A stretch of 64,000 nt of DNA from Deltaproteobacteria bacterium (GTDB lineage Bacteria > UBA10199 > JACPAL01 > JAHFST01). The notes beneath the pieces were generated by a model. The model searched no databases. It had not been told where the DNA came from and was given only the letters and a program-made list of their open reading frames with translations. The stretch spans positions 62,001-126,000 of the forward strand of contig JAHFST010000008.1 of NCBI GenBank assembly GCA_023265625.1. The letters run 5' to 3'. Position numbers and translations under genes: made by a program. Below, one piece after another: positions 17,021 to 24,991 of the stretch. Every line of letters begins with the position of its first letter. Position 1 is the stretch's first letter.

Positions 17021-19099
17021 ATGCGTGTTCCGATTTCTTGGTTACAAGAGTTTGTTCCCTTCACAATGAAGACGGGCGAATTGGCCCATCGTATGACGAT
17101 GGCCGGCTTTGAGATTGAACAAATATTGAACTTAGCGGGGGAAGAAGTTTTAGAGGTCAATATTACCCCTAATCGCGGGGATTGTTTGTCCATTCAAGGG
17201 ATGGCGCGGGAATTGGCCGCTATCCTACGGTGTCCCACTCAATTGCCTCGTTCTCAAAAACAGCGCGGAACTTTGCAGAAGATTAAATCCCTGCCCCAGT
17301 TTAAGGTGAAGGTATCCGCTAAGAAAGAATGTCCCCGCTATGCCGTGCTATTCATGGACAATATCGCCATTGGCCCAAGTCCAGTTTGGCTTCAGGACAG
17401 ATTAAGCCAGGTGGGGGTGCGCAGTATCAACAATGTTGTGGATCTGACGAACTATCTTTTATGGGAAACCGGGCAACCCTTGCACGCCTTTGATCTGGAT
17501 AAAATTCGTGGGAACATCATAAACGTTCGGCGTGCCTTGCCGGAAGAAAAATTCCTCGATTTGCGCGGTGAGGAGCACCAGCTATCACAAAATGATTTGG
17601 TGGTTGCGGATGCCGAAGGACCCATGGCCTTGGCGGGGGTGATTGGCGGCAAAGATTCTGAGGTGGATGAGGGAACCAAACGTGTTGCGATTGAGTGCGC
17701 ATTTTTTAATCCGGATGCCGTTCGCAGTACGGCGCGACGATTGGGCATTGCAACGGAGTCTTCTTATCGGTTTTCCCGGGGAGTTGATCCGAGTCAAATA
17801 GAGGCTGTATTGCAAAGGATAACTCAGTTGATTCTGGAACTGGCCGGAGGATCTCCCATCTCCGGATATGTGGATATTTCAAATCATTCTGTCAAAAATC
17901 GCGCCATTTCTTTTCATCCGAGTTCGATCCGCAGGTTGGTGGGCACGGACTGGAAACTTTCCGAAATGAAACAAATTTTTCAAGCCCTTGGTTTTCGTAT
18001 GGCCGGGTCTGGGGATCGCTGGCGGGTCACTGTTCCGGCGTTTCGTCGGGATTTGTCGGAAGAGATTGATTTGGTGGAAGAGGTGGTGCGGTTGGGTGGC
18101 ATTGGGAGGATTCCAGAGACATTTCCCGCGTTGAAATCCGGCCAGCAGGAAGTGCCGATTGATTTTTATGAGAAGAGAAAAATGCGCCGTTTGTTGGCGG
18201 GGGTTGGTCTTTCCGAAGCGATACACTACAGCTTTATGGATCCGGAGGATCTGCGCAAATTTGACGAGAGCCTGTTGACAAAAGCGGTGACGCTCGCCAA
18301 TCCTCTTGGCTTGGCGGATTCGATCTTGCGGCCTTCTTTGCTCCCAACACTCTTGAAGACGGTGGCGTATCATCATCATCACAAGATTTTGGATGTCCGC
18401 TTATACGAATGGCGGAAGGTGTTTCAGCGCCATGATGGTGACATTTCTGTTCCCTCGCGGGTTGGAACGATTGAAGAACCTGAGATGATTGCCTTGGCGC
18501 TCTCAGGTCGCAGTCTTTTTCATCACTGGAGTGGCAAGGGGGAAGTCAATTTTTATGAATTGAAGGGGGTGGTGGAACGTCTGCTCTCGGGGATGGGCGT
18601 AAAGAATCCATCCATGACCCGAACCGAGCAGTCTTTTTTACACCCGGGAAAAAGTGCCACGCTCTCGGTCGATGGCATGAACATTGGTTTCTTTGGAGAA
18701 TTGCACCCTGAGGTCGCGGCTCATTTTGACCTAAGGCATAATATTTATCTGGGAGAATTATCTTGGGCGGGCCTCAAGGGACACATGAGGCAAGACCGAT
18801 CCTTCCGTCCCTATTCAATGTTTCCATGGGTGGAACGTGATTTATCCATCTTGGTGGATCAGGGCGTGACCAGCGGGGCCTTGCAGAAAGCCATCTTGCA
18901 GGCAGGGCTTGGATTGGTTCAGGAAGTGGAATTGTTTGACGTCTATCAGGGGGATAAGATTCCGGTGGGTAAAAAGAGCCTGGCTTTTGCGGTTCGGTTG
19001 GGGCGAAACGACCGCACTCTTAATGATAGCCAAGTGACTGAAATGTATGATAAAATGGTATCCATTCTGACGCAGCAGTTTAATGCGGAGATCCGCTAA
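17021..19099 (+). CDS. pheT: Phenylalanyl-tRNA synthetase beta subunit lacking the tRNA-binding (B2) domain
   Basis: PheT holds the editing and structural domains. The N-terminal B1 start (MRVPISWLQEFVPF, then MTMAGFEIEQILN) runs directly into VLEVNITPNRGDCLS. In usual PheT about 110 residues, the EMAP-like tRNA-binding B2 domain, lie between these two. The B3/B4 editing region (LDLRGEEHQLSQNDLVVAD, VAIECAFFNPDAVR), B5 and the C-terminal anticodon-binding fold (FPWVERDLSILVD) are present. The length is 692 instead of about 800. The join is clean with no frameshift, so this appears to be a stable domain loss. Confidence 0.95.
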   Translation: MRVPISWLQEFVPFTMKTGELAHRMTMAGFEIEQILNLAGEEVLEVNITPNRGDCLSIQGMARELAAILRCPTQLPRSQKQRGTLQKIKSLPQFKVKVSAKKECPRYAVLFMDNIAIGPSPVWLQDRLSQVGVRSINNVVDLTNYLLWETGQPLHAFDLDKIRGNIINVRRALPEEKFLDLRGEEHQLSQNDLVVADAEGPMALAGVIGGKDSEVDEGTKRVAIECAFFNPDAVRSTARRLGIATESSYRFSRGVDPSQIEAVLQRITQLILELAGGSPISGYVDISNHSVKNRAISFHPSSIRRLVGTDWKLSEMKQIFQALGFRMAGSGDRWRVTVPAFRRDLSEEIDLVEEVVRLGGIGRIPETFPALKSGQQEVPIDFYEKRKMRRLLAGVGLSEAIHYSFMDPEDLRKFDESLLTKAVTLANPLGLADSILRPSLLPTLLKTVAYHHHHKILDVRLYEWRKVFQRHDGDISVPSRVGTIEEPEMIALALSGRSLFHHWSGKGEVNFYELKGVVERLLSGMGVKNPSMTRTEQSFLHPGKSATLSVDGMNIGFFGELHPEVAAHFDLRHNIYLGELSWAGLKGHMRQDRSFRPYSMFPWVERDLSILVDQGVTSGALQKAILQAGLGLVQEVELFDVYQGDKIPVGKKSLAFAVRLGRNDRTLNDSQVTEMYDKMVSILTQQFNAEIR

Positions 19100-19117
19100 T
19101 ACGGTAAGGAGGCAGTC

Positions 19118-19438
19118 ATGACGAAGGCTGAGATTATCGAGAAGATCTATACCAAGATTGGCTTCTCAAAGAAAGAATCAGCAGAAATTGTCGAGCTGGT
19201 TTTTGATACCATCAAAGACACTCTCAAAGTGGGTGAGAAGATTAAGATCTCCGGTTTTGGGAATTTTGTGGTGCGGCAAAAGCATTCCCGAATTGGCAGA
19301 AATCCGCAGACGGGAGAATCGATCGAAATCATTGCCAGAAGGGTGTTGACCTTTCGCCCCAGTCAGGTGCTAAAATCGCTCCTCAATAACGGCGAGATCG
19401 TCGGTCCGGCCGATGAAGATGATTCTGAGGATAGTTGA
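19118..19438 (+). CDS. ihfA: Integration host factor subunit alpha
   Basis: This 106-residue DNA-bending protein of the HU/IHF family begins MTKAEIIEKIYTKIGFSKKES and contains the arm motif GFGNFVVRQKHSRIGRNPQTGE. The ARRVLTFRPSQVLK ending favours IHF-alpha over HU. The classical position directly after pheT supports the subunit name. A strong Shine-Dalgarno AAGGAGG (19106-19112) lies 5 nt before the ATG. The beta-type partner is at 24992. Confidence 0.95.
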   Translation: MTKAEIIEKIYTKIGFSKKESAEIVELVFDTIKDTLKVGEKIKISGFGNFVVRQKHSRIGRNPQTGESIEIIARRVLTFRPSQVLKSLLNNGEIVGPADEDDSEDS

Positions 19439-19459
19439 GATTTCTAATCATAGGTGACT

Positions 19460-19858
19460 ATGAGCGGAGCTGAACTCCGAGAGGTGCCCGACAAGTTGTA
19501 TTTTAAAATTGGCGAGGTGGCCCGTTTGTTGGGGGTCAGGCCATATGTCCTGAGGTATTGGCAGAGTGAGTTTAAGGAAATTGCCCCCGTCAAGAGTCGC
19601 ACCAACCAGCGGCTCTACCGCAAGAGAGATCTGGAAATCCTGCTTCAAATCAAACAGCTCCTGTATCAGGATGGATTTACCATTGAGGGGGCTCGAAAAA
19701 AAATTAGGGCGTTGGGCCATGGTGAATCCCAAAAAAATACGGTTCCGCGTAAAAGTCAGATCGACTTTGCCTTCCCTGAGCAAAAATCCTTGCAGTTCTT
19801 GGTGATGCTGCGTAAGGAGTTACTCGCCTTATTGAAACGCATGGGCAACGGGATGTAG
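19460..19858 (+). CDS. MerR-family transcriptional regulator
   Basis: This is a 132-residue protein with the MerR winged helix: YFKIGEVARLLGVRPYVLRYWQ, then NQRLYRKRDLEILLQIKQLL and GFTIEGARKKI. The C-terminal part is short and has no cysteine cluster for metal sensing, so the ligand is unknown. This gene after ihfA is a common arrangement in deltaproteobacteria. ATG at 19460 is preferred over GTG at 19454 because AGGTG precedes it at Shine-Dalgarno distance. Its last 10 bp, including the TAG stop, lie inside the tRNA-Pro gene. Confidence 0.88.
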   Translation: MSGAELREVPDKLYFKIGEVARLLGVRPYVLRYWQSEFKEIAPVKSRTNQRLYRKRDLEILLQIKQLLYQDGFTIEGARKKIRALGHGESQKNTVPRKSQIDFAFPEQKSLQFLVMLRKELLALLKRMGNGM

Positions 19859-19922
19859 CGCAGCCTGGTAGCGCACTCGCTTGGGGTGCGAGTGGTCGCC
19901 GGTTCAAATCCGGCCATCCCGA
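19849..19922 (+). tRNA. tRNA-Pro (GGG)
   Basis: A 74-nt cloverleaf folds completely: acceptor CGGGATG with CATCCCG, D stem GCGC with GCGC, anticodon stem CTCGC with GCGAG around TTGGGGT (anticodon GGG), and T arm GCCGG-TTCAAAT-CCGGC. The discriminator is A and no CCA is encoded. The 5' ten bases overlap the end of the MerR-type gene, so tRNA processing must cut the mRNA at its stop codon. Confidence 0.96.
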
Positions 19923-19935
19923 CATTATACTAAAT

Positions 19936-21117
19936 TTAAAAAATCCTCTGAGTCAAAAAGGTCTTTCGATTGGCTTTGATGGTGATGGCTTCCAGGGTTT
20001 TGGAGCCGTTCGGCCAAGAGAGTTTAAGCTGATACTCTCCCTCAGGGAGAGGCAGGGTGGCGACTTGTAACGAACGGGGCAGGGTCAGCCAGGAGCGTAG
20101 ATCGGCTCGGTTGGTGCTTAAGAATAGTAGCCCCAGTAAAAAACCCAATCCCTCATCGACCTTCTTTTCTACGGCAACCGCAGCCGCTTCCTTGGTGGCG
20201 ACTCGTGCGACGGCTCGGGTCAGGATGCCTGGCATATTGTCTTTGAGGGTTTGCCAAGCAGCCTCGTCGATGCGGTACAGGGGGTAGGTTTTACCCATTT
20301 TACCATTAATGGTAAATTGAGTGCCGGGCACGGATGACACCGGCTTGGGGTAATGGGGCACTGGGACGACCTGGAGCTGATAGTTTTCTTCTGTGGATTC
20401 CTTCTCTGGAATAAATCCCTCCTCAAGAAGCAAAATTAATTCTCCATCGCCTTTTTTCATGGGAGATGCGTCGGGGAACTGTTTTTTCCAACGGGCATAA
20501 TCGCCTTTCATGCCTAAGTGTTGTGACAGATTTAACAAAGAGCGTCCCAGAGAGGGAAGCTCCGGATCGATGCGAAAGGTGGTTTTATAATCAATATAGG
20601 CATCGTTTATCTTGCCGTTGTGTTCCCAAACTAAGCCCGCAAGATAGGTGGCAAAGGCGTTTTGCAAATCGGAAAATTTAGTATGAATCCGCCTGACCTC
20701 CACGAGGGCCTCCCGGGCTTCACCTAAGGCCAGATAATTCATCACTTGAAAGACGTGCATGAGCAACTTTTCAAATTTTTCCCCTTGGTAGGGGATGATA
20801 TTGTCGTTGGTGATCACCGACGCGGCCTTGGAGCCGACTTGCGGACCCGTCAAGGCCTCGGCACGATCGATGGCTTTTTGAAAAAGGGCGAGGCTCTCTT
20901 GATTGCGCCCGGCGGCCTGGAGAATGGTGGCTTCGTCCAACCAATAGAGGATCTGATCCTTGCCGAGAGGTTCTTGTTTTTGGTACCAGGTGAGGGCCTT
21001 GTCAAATTGTCCCCGGGAAAAGGCCCGGCGCGCATTACCGGAATTAGATACATAACCACCGGCACAGGAAAACAGGAATGGGGCCATGAACAGGCAGACT
21101 AGAAAACGAAGACGCAT
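19936..21117 (-). CDS. TPR-repeat lipoprotein (COG3014-like)
   Basis: This 393-residue protein has a lipoprotein signal peptide (lipobox FSCAGG, Cys18). TPR-like helical repeats follow (NARRAFSRGQFDKALTWYQ; ILQAAGRNQESLALFQKAID). Later come VITNDNIIPYQGEKFEKLL and HTKFSDLQNAFATYLAGLVWE, which I associate with the COG3014 family. The C-terminal part contains a possible amphipathic glycine stretch (VDEGLGFLLGLLF). The gene starts 1 bp into the stop of the LpoB-like gene upstream, so the two are an operon and probably act together at the outer membrane. Confidence 0.72.
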   Translation of the reverse strand: MRLRFLVCLFMAPFLFSCAGGYVSNSGNARRAFSRGQFDKALTWYQKQEPLGKDQILYWLDEATILQAAGRNQESLALFQKAIDRAEALTGPQVGSKAASVITNDNIIPYQGEKFEKLLMHVFQVMNYLALGEAREALVEVRRIHTKFSDLQNAFATYLAGLVWEHNGKINDAYIDYKTTFRIDPELPSLGRSLLNLSQHLGMKGDYARWKKQFPDASPMKKGDGELILLLEEGFIPEKESTEENYQLQVVPVPHYPKPVSSVPGTQFTINGKMGKTYPLYRIDEAAWQTLKDNMPGILTRAVARVATKEAAAVAVEKKVDEGLGFLLGLLFLSTNRADLRSWLTLPRSLQVATLPLPEGEYQLKLSWPNGSKTLEAITIKANRKTFLTQRIF

Positions 21118-21728
21118 TAAAAGCCGGTGGCTCGCTTGCGGAACAACTTTTTGATTTCGATCTCGTCGGTCCAGGCAATGATGTTTGTGGAGAGATCAGT
21201 TAATTCGAGGGTTACCTTGTAATAGACTACTTCCTGACGCCCCACGGGTTGTTTGATCGAGGAGATGCTGCCCGAGACGAGGTAATCTGCGCCCACTTGG
21301 TGGCCGCGTCGTTTGGCCGTTTGAGGGTCGACAAAGTCTCCCTCCTCGTATTCAATTTCCTCTTTCACGGTGGGTCGCAAGGTTTCATTGATGAATTTCA
21401 TCTTCTTGGATTTAAAAAGGAGTGTGCGAATTTTATCGGAGAGAGACTTCATATCAATATGCTCGTCAGTGTCATTGACCATGAGGCTCATGAGCACAGT
21501 CGGTTTCCCCGAATTCAGGATATCATCCTGGCTTAATAGCGAACCGGTTAACTTTTCTGCAATCATTTGCAAGTCCGCCTCAACAAACTTATCACTACGC
21601 AGTATCACCTCACCGGCGGGGATGTATTTCCCCTTTGCATAACGACGACCGCAACTGCTCAAAGTGAATAACAAGGAGGTGACGGCAAATAATAATGCGA
21701 CGCTGGCAATATTTTTATTGAGTTTCAT
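21117..21728 (-). CDS. LpoB-like penicillin-binding protein activator lipoprotein
   Basis: This protein of about 203 residues has a signal peptide ending in a lipobox (LLFTLSSCGRR). The body resembles LpoB, the outer-membrane lipoprotein that activates PBP1b: SDKFVEADLQMIAEKL, a serine/valine-rich QVGADYLVSGSISSI, and a closing ITAWTDEIEIKKLF-like strand (NIIAWTDEIEIKK). I take ATG at 21728 as the start; TTG at 21740 would add four residues. It is paired with a TPR lipoprotein. No PBP1 gene lies in the window, so the partner is inferred. Confidence 0.75.
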   Translation of the reverse strand: MKLNKNIASVALLFAVTSLLFTLSSCGRRYAKGKYIPAGEVILRSDKFVEADLQMIAEKLTGSLLSQDDILNSGKPTVLMSLMVNDTDEHIDMKSLSDKIRTLLFKSKKMKFINETLRPTVKEEIEYEEGDFVDPQTAKRRGHQVGADYLVSGSISSIKQPVGRQEVVYYKVTLELTDLSTNIIAWTDEIEIKKLFRKRATGF

Positions 21729-21754
21729 AAGTTCCGGCAATTTAGCTTATCCAT

Positions 21755-21783
21755 TTGCATTTTGTCCATAGACTTCGTACAAA
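21755..21783 (+). promoter_or_regulatory. Putative promoter of surE, 6 nt from the GTG start
   Basis: TTGCAT (21755-21760), a 17-nt spacer and TACAAA (21778-21783) are followed by 6 nt and the surE GTG at 21790. No Shine-Dalgarno sequence is visible. The geometry matches the phd, surA-like and mutS starts and suggests a leaderless transcript. Confidence 0.5.
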
Positions 21784-21789
21784 TTCACC

Positions 21790-22545
21790 GTGGCGAAACC
21801 ATTTATTTTGATCTCTAACGACGACGGTTATCAGGCCCCTGGTTTGTTGGCTTTGACCCGTATCCTGAAAAAAATTGCCGAGGTGGTTGTGGTGGCCCCG
21901 GATCGTGAGCAAAGTGCCACCAGTCATGCCTTGACGCTGCATCGGCCCCTGCGTGTCACCGAACATGGCAAAGGTCTCTATGCGGTGGATGGCACGCCCA
22001 CCGATTGTATTACCCTGGCCATCCATGAATTGCTGGATCGTAAGCCCGACTTGGTGGTTTCGGGCATCAACCTGGGTGCCAATTTGGGGGATGATGTCCA
22101 TTACTCCGGCACGGTTTCGGCGGCCATGGAGGCGGCTATTTTGGGGATTCCTTCCCTGGCGGTTTCTTTGGTGGTGTGGCGCGGGCAGGTTCCGCAGTTT
22201 CAGACGGCGGCCGCGGTGGCCAAGAAATTTTGCCATCGCCTGCTGTCGGGCAAGGTGTTTCCCAGGAACGTGTTTAATATTAATGTGCCCAACATCCCCA
22301 CAAAACAGCTGAAAGGCTATCGTTTCACCAAATTAGGGAAGAGAAATTACGGGGGTATTATCATCAAGAAGCGAGACCCTCGACATCGCGATTATTATTG
22401 GATTGGCGGGGATGAGCGCACCTTTAAAAAGATTCCGAATTCTGATACGGCAGCCATTTTGAATGGTTGCGTGTCTATCACCCCATTACAAGTGGATATG
22501 ACCAACTACGCCTTGTTGGAGGCGATGGAGACTTGGAGTCTATGA
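21790..22545 (+). CDS. surE: 5'/3'-nucleotidase SurE
   Basis: SurE is a metal-dependent nucleoside monophosphate and polyphosphate phosphatase. The metal site ISNDDG (residues 8-13), APDREQSATSHALTLHRPLR, VDGTPTDCITLAI and VSGINLGANLGDDVHYSGTV are all diagnostic. The 251-residue length is normal. The GTG start gives the standard N-terminus (MAKPFILISNDDG). pcm follows with an ATGA overlap, as in the surE-pcm order of many proteobacteria. Confidence 0.97.
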   Translation: MAKPFILISNDDGYQAPGLLALTRILKKIAEVVVVAPDREQSATSHALTLHRPLRVTEHGKGLYAVDGTPTDCITLAIHELLDRKPDLVVSGINLGANLGDDVHYSGTVSAAMEAAILGIPSLAVSLVVWRGQVPQFQTAAAVAKKFCHRLLSGKVFPRNVFNINVPNIPTKQLKGYRFTKLGKRNYGGIIIKKRDPRHRDYYWIGGDERTFKKIPNSDTAAILNGCVSITPLQVDMTNYALLEAMETWSL

Positions 22546-23192
22546 TGGATTTTTCCGTAGCGCGCCGAAAAATGGTCCGAGAACAACTGGTTGAGCGTGG
22601 GATCCAGGATCGGAGGATTTTGGAATTAATGGGGAGTTTGCCGCGCCACGAGTTTGTGGAGACCGGTATGCAGTCCCAGGCCTATGAAGACAGGCCGATC
22701 AGTATCGGTTTTGGTCAGACCATTTCCCAACCGTACATCGTTGGCCTCATGACGGAGCAGCTTGGTTTGACCGGTACGGAAAAAGTACTCGAGATTGGTA
22801 CGGGATCCGGGTATCAGACGGCCCTCTTGTCCCAATTGGCAAAACACATTTACTCGATTGAACGGATCTCCAGTTTGTCCAATCGCTCCCGGCGGCTGTT
22901 TTATCGCAACGGGTATTTAAATGTGACCCTCCGTATTGGCGACGGATCCGTGGGTTGGCCCGAAGAGGCCCCTTTTGATATTATCTTGGCCGCGGCAGGT
23001 GCCCCCGAGGTGCCGCGTCCGTATATTGAGCAACTCAAAGAGGGGGGGCGGTTAATCATGCCTCGTGGTAGCAAAATGGAACAGGTGCTTGTCTTAGTCA
23101 CCCGGCAGGGGAATCGCTTGCAGGAAAGGGTTTTGGGAGATTGTCGTTTTGTAAAACTTTATGGTCAACACGGCTGGGCGGCTCATGATTAG
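22542..23192 (+). CDS. pcm: Protein-L-isoaspartate O-methyltransferase
   Basis: PCMT repairs isoaspartyl residues in aged proteins using S-adenosylmethionine. The motifs MVREQLVERGIQDRRILELM, the SAM-binding VLEIGTGSGYQTALLSQL, GDGSVGWPEEAPFDIILAAAG and LKEGGRLIMPRG are present. I chose ATG at 22542, which overlaps the surE stop (ATGA) and gives the usual N-terminus. The frame stays open upstream to 22467 but that would be an unlikely extension inside surE. Confidence 0.95.
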   Translation: MMDFSVARRKMVREQLVERGIQDRRILELMGSLPRHEFVETGMQSQAYEDRPISIGFGQTISQPYIVGLMTEQLGLTGTEKVLEIGTGSGYQTALLSQLAKHIYSIERISSLSNRSRRLFYRNGYLNVTLRIGDGSVGWPEEAPFDIILAAAGAPEVPRPYIEQLKEGGRLIMPRGSKMEQVLVLVTRQGNRLQERVLGDCRFVKLYGQHGWAAHD

Positions 23193-24015
23193 GAGATCCT
23201 GTAAAATTATTGTGTGTGTGGGGGCGATTTTTCAACTGGCGGCTTGCGCCACGATTTATACCGCTCGAGGGGCTTATCATCGCGTTCAACCCAATGATAC
23301 CTTGGCCCTCATTGCCAAAAAATATCATGCCTCTCTGCAAGATGTGGCCGAGTTGAACAATATTGATAGCCCGGAAGATCTTAAGGTGGGTCGTTCCATT
23401 TATATCCCGGGTGTTAAAGTCAGTGGTGGAGGTTTGTTCCCCATCATTGCCGAAAAAAGTCGAGAATCGGGCTCGCCAAAAGAGGTTGAAACGAGGCCCT
23501 CCAAAAAAACCGGCAAGCCGGAAACACGGGAATCGGGTAAGGGGGCCCAACCAGAAACTAAGGGAGAGGGCGAAATTTACGTCAATCATAGCCGGTTTCG
23601 TTGGCCCATCGAAGGCCAGATCTCTTCGCTCTTTGGGGTTCGGCACGGCCGGCGTCACGATGGGTTGGATATTCGTTCGCCTCAAGGGACGGCCATACAT
23701 GCGGCTGCCGAAGGGGAGGTTGTTTATGCCCAACGGATGCGTGGCTACGGGAACCTGATTCTCATCAAACACCCGGACAATCTCTTCACCATCTATGCCC
23801 ATAACCAGTCCAATTTGGCCAAAAAAGGGAGTAAGGTGAAGGCCGGCGAGGTGATTGCTAAGGTAGGACGAACGGGTAAGGCGACCGGTCCCCATCTCCA
23901 CTTTGAAGTCCGGGACGGCAGGCAGCCCAGAAATCCCCTTTTCTTTTTGCCAAAAAATCAGTATGCGCTGTCTGCTAAGGCTCGGGGTGACAATGCGGTG
24001 ATTCCGGATCATTAA
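23185..24015 (+). CDS. LysM-M23 lipoprotein (NlpD/EnvC-like murein hydrolase activator)
   Basis: The predicted product has a lipoprotein signal with lipobox LAAC and one LysM domain (YHRVQPNDTLALIAKKYHAS to YIPGV). A Pro/Lys/Glu-rich linker leads to a C-terminal M23 domain (RHGRRHDGLDIRSPQGT, LIKHPDNLFTIYAHN, GPHLHFEVRDG). The second H of the first motif and the HxH motif remain, so the metal site may be intact, whereas activators such as NlpD lack it. The ATG at 23185 overlaps the end of pcm; 23161 is an alternative. The order surE-pcm-nlpD is conserved, but rpoS does not follow. Confidence 0.85.
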   Translation: MIRRSCKIIVCVGAIFQLAACATIYTARGAYHRVQPNDTLALIAKKYHASLQDVAELNNIDSPEDLKVGRSIYIPGVKVSGGGLFPIIAEKSRESGSPKEVETRPSKKTGKPETRESGKGAQPETKGEGEIYVNHSRFRWPIEGQISSLFGVRHGRRHDGLDIRSPQGTAIHAAAEGEVVYAQRMRGYGNLILIKHPDNLFTIYAHNQSNLAKKGSKVKAGEVIAKVGRTGKATGPHLHFEVRDGRQPRNPLFFLPKNQYALSAKARGDNAVIPDH

Positions 24016-24027
24016 TCAGGAGAGACT

Positions 24028-24543
24028 ATGAATGAGCTAAGAGCGAAGATTCGCGATGTCCCTAATTTTCCCAAAGAAGGGATTGTCTTCAAGGATATCA
24101 CCCCTCTGCTGGCTGATCCGCGGAGTTTCCAGCTGGTTATTGATACATTCGCCAAGCGTTATGCGCAGAGGGGGATTGATTCTGTCGTGGCCGTGGAATC
24201 ACGCGGGTTCATCTTTGGGGCCCCGTTGGCTTACCGGCTAGATGCGGGGTTTATCCCGGTACGAAAACGAGGGAAGCTACCTTACAAGACCCAGTCTGTG
24301 CAGTATTCGTTGGAATATGGCACGGATACGATTGAGGTACACCAGGATGCTATTCATAAAGGGAGTAGAGTCCTGGTGATCGATGATCTCTTGGCAACGG
24401 GTGGGACGGCGAAGGCAACGTGTGAATTGGTTGAGAAGAGTGGGGGCGTTGTGGTGGAATGTGCGTTCGTTATTGAACTTGGGTTTTTACAGGGGCGTGA
24501 AAAATTCAAAGGTTATGAGATTTTTTCGTTGATACAGTATTAA
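24028..24543 (+). CDS. apt: Adenine phosphoribosyltransferase
   Basis: Apt salvages adenine to AMP with PRPP. The 171-residue protein has VPNFPKEGIVFKDITPLL, AVESRGFIFGAPLAYRL, and the PRPP-binding VLVIDDLLATGGTAKA, followed by FVIELGFLQGREK. A good Shine-Dalgarno CAGGAGAG precedes the ATG. It lies 12 nt after the M23 lipoprotein gene and may be co-transcribed with it and with the tRNA-Arg(CCT) that follows 14 nt downstream. Confidence 0.97.
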   Translation: MNELRAKIRDVPNFPKEGIVFKDITPLLADPRSFQLVIDTFAKRYAQRGIDSVVAVESRGFIFGAPLAYRLDAGFIPVRKRGKLPYKTQSVQYSLEYGTDTIEVHQDAIHKGSRVLVIDDLLATGGTAKATCELVEKSGGVVVECAFVIELGFLQGREKFKGYEIFSLIQY

Positions 24544-24557
24544 CCGAAGGAAATTTT

Positions 24558-24629
24558 GCCCCCGTAGTTCAATGGATAGAATAAGGGACTCCTAAGCCTT
24601 AGATGGCAGTTCGATTCTGCCCGGGGGCA
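24558..24629 (+). tRNA. tRNA-Arg (CCT)
   Basis: A 72-nt cloverleaf: acceptor GCCCCCG with CGGGGGC, anticodon loop CTCCTAA (anticodon CCT), T loop TTCGATT, discriminator A, no encoded CCA. The closing pair of the anticodon stem (A31-G39) is a mismatch; the remainder pairs. It reads the AGG codon. Confidence 0.93.
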
Positions 24630-24630
24630 T

Positions 24631-24758
24631 AAAAATTTGGCGCAGACAAATTTTTCCCGAAGAACGAAAAACGTCAACGAATTACGATTCTTGTACTCGT
24701 TTCGTCAGTTCAAATGCGCCAAATTTTCGTTCACGTGGTTCGTAATTCGTTCTTCGGG
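24631..24758. repeat. Nested inverted repeats in the spacer between two tRNA-Arg genes
   Basis: Four perfect inverted repeats overlap here. AAAAATTTG (24631-24639) pairs with CAAATTTTT (24647-24655). AAAATTTGGCGCA (24632-24644) pairs with 24715-24727. CCCGAAGAACGAA (24656-24668) pairs with 24746-24758. ACGAATTACGA (24677-24687) pairs with 24740-24750. Several share arms, so they are mutually exclusive folds. The first hairpin could act as a weak terminator for tRNA-Arg(CCT). From 24759 to 24822 I see nothing further. Confidence 0.7.
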
Positions 24759-24822
24759 TCAGAAATAATTTCGGTTGATAGTTGATAGAAATTAGAAGAA
24801 TGTTGCGCTCCAGCGCGGCCTT

Positions 24823-24894
24823 GCCCCTATCGTACAATGGATAGTATACGAGCCTCCGAAGCTTGGGATGTAGGTTCGATTCCTACTAGGGGCA
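24823..24894 (+). tRNA. tRNA-Arg (CCG)
   Basis: A 72-nt cloverleaf: acceptor GCCCCTA with TAGGGGC, anticodon stem CGAGC with GCTTG around CTCCGAA (anticodon CCG), T arm TAGG-TTCGATT-CCTA, discriminator A, no encoded CCA. It reads CGG. The 97-nt gap to ihfB is AT-rich; no clear promoter or terminator was recognised in it. Confidence 0.95.
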
Positions 24895-24991
24895 CAAAGT
24901 TAAAAAACCCCTAGACGCCCCCCTATTAAATTGCTAAAATATGAATGATATTGAGTGATTATAGGCAGCCGCGCGACTGGAGGCGCATCTT

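Noticed and set aside
20299-20316. Perfect 18-bp palindrome TTTACCATT/AATGGTAAA
   Set aside because: It lies within the coding sequence of the TPR lipoprotein (encoding part of FTINGK), has no relation to the CCCCTAC elements and no second copy was seen; likely chance.
23098-24012. 304-residue minus-strand open frame opposite the M23 lipoprotein gene
   Set aside because: It is fully antisense to a well-supported gene and shows no domain; a shadow frame.
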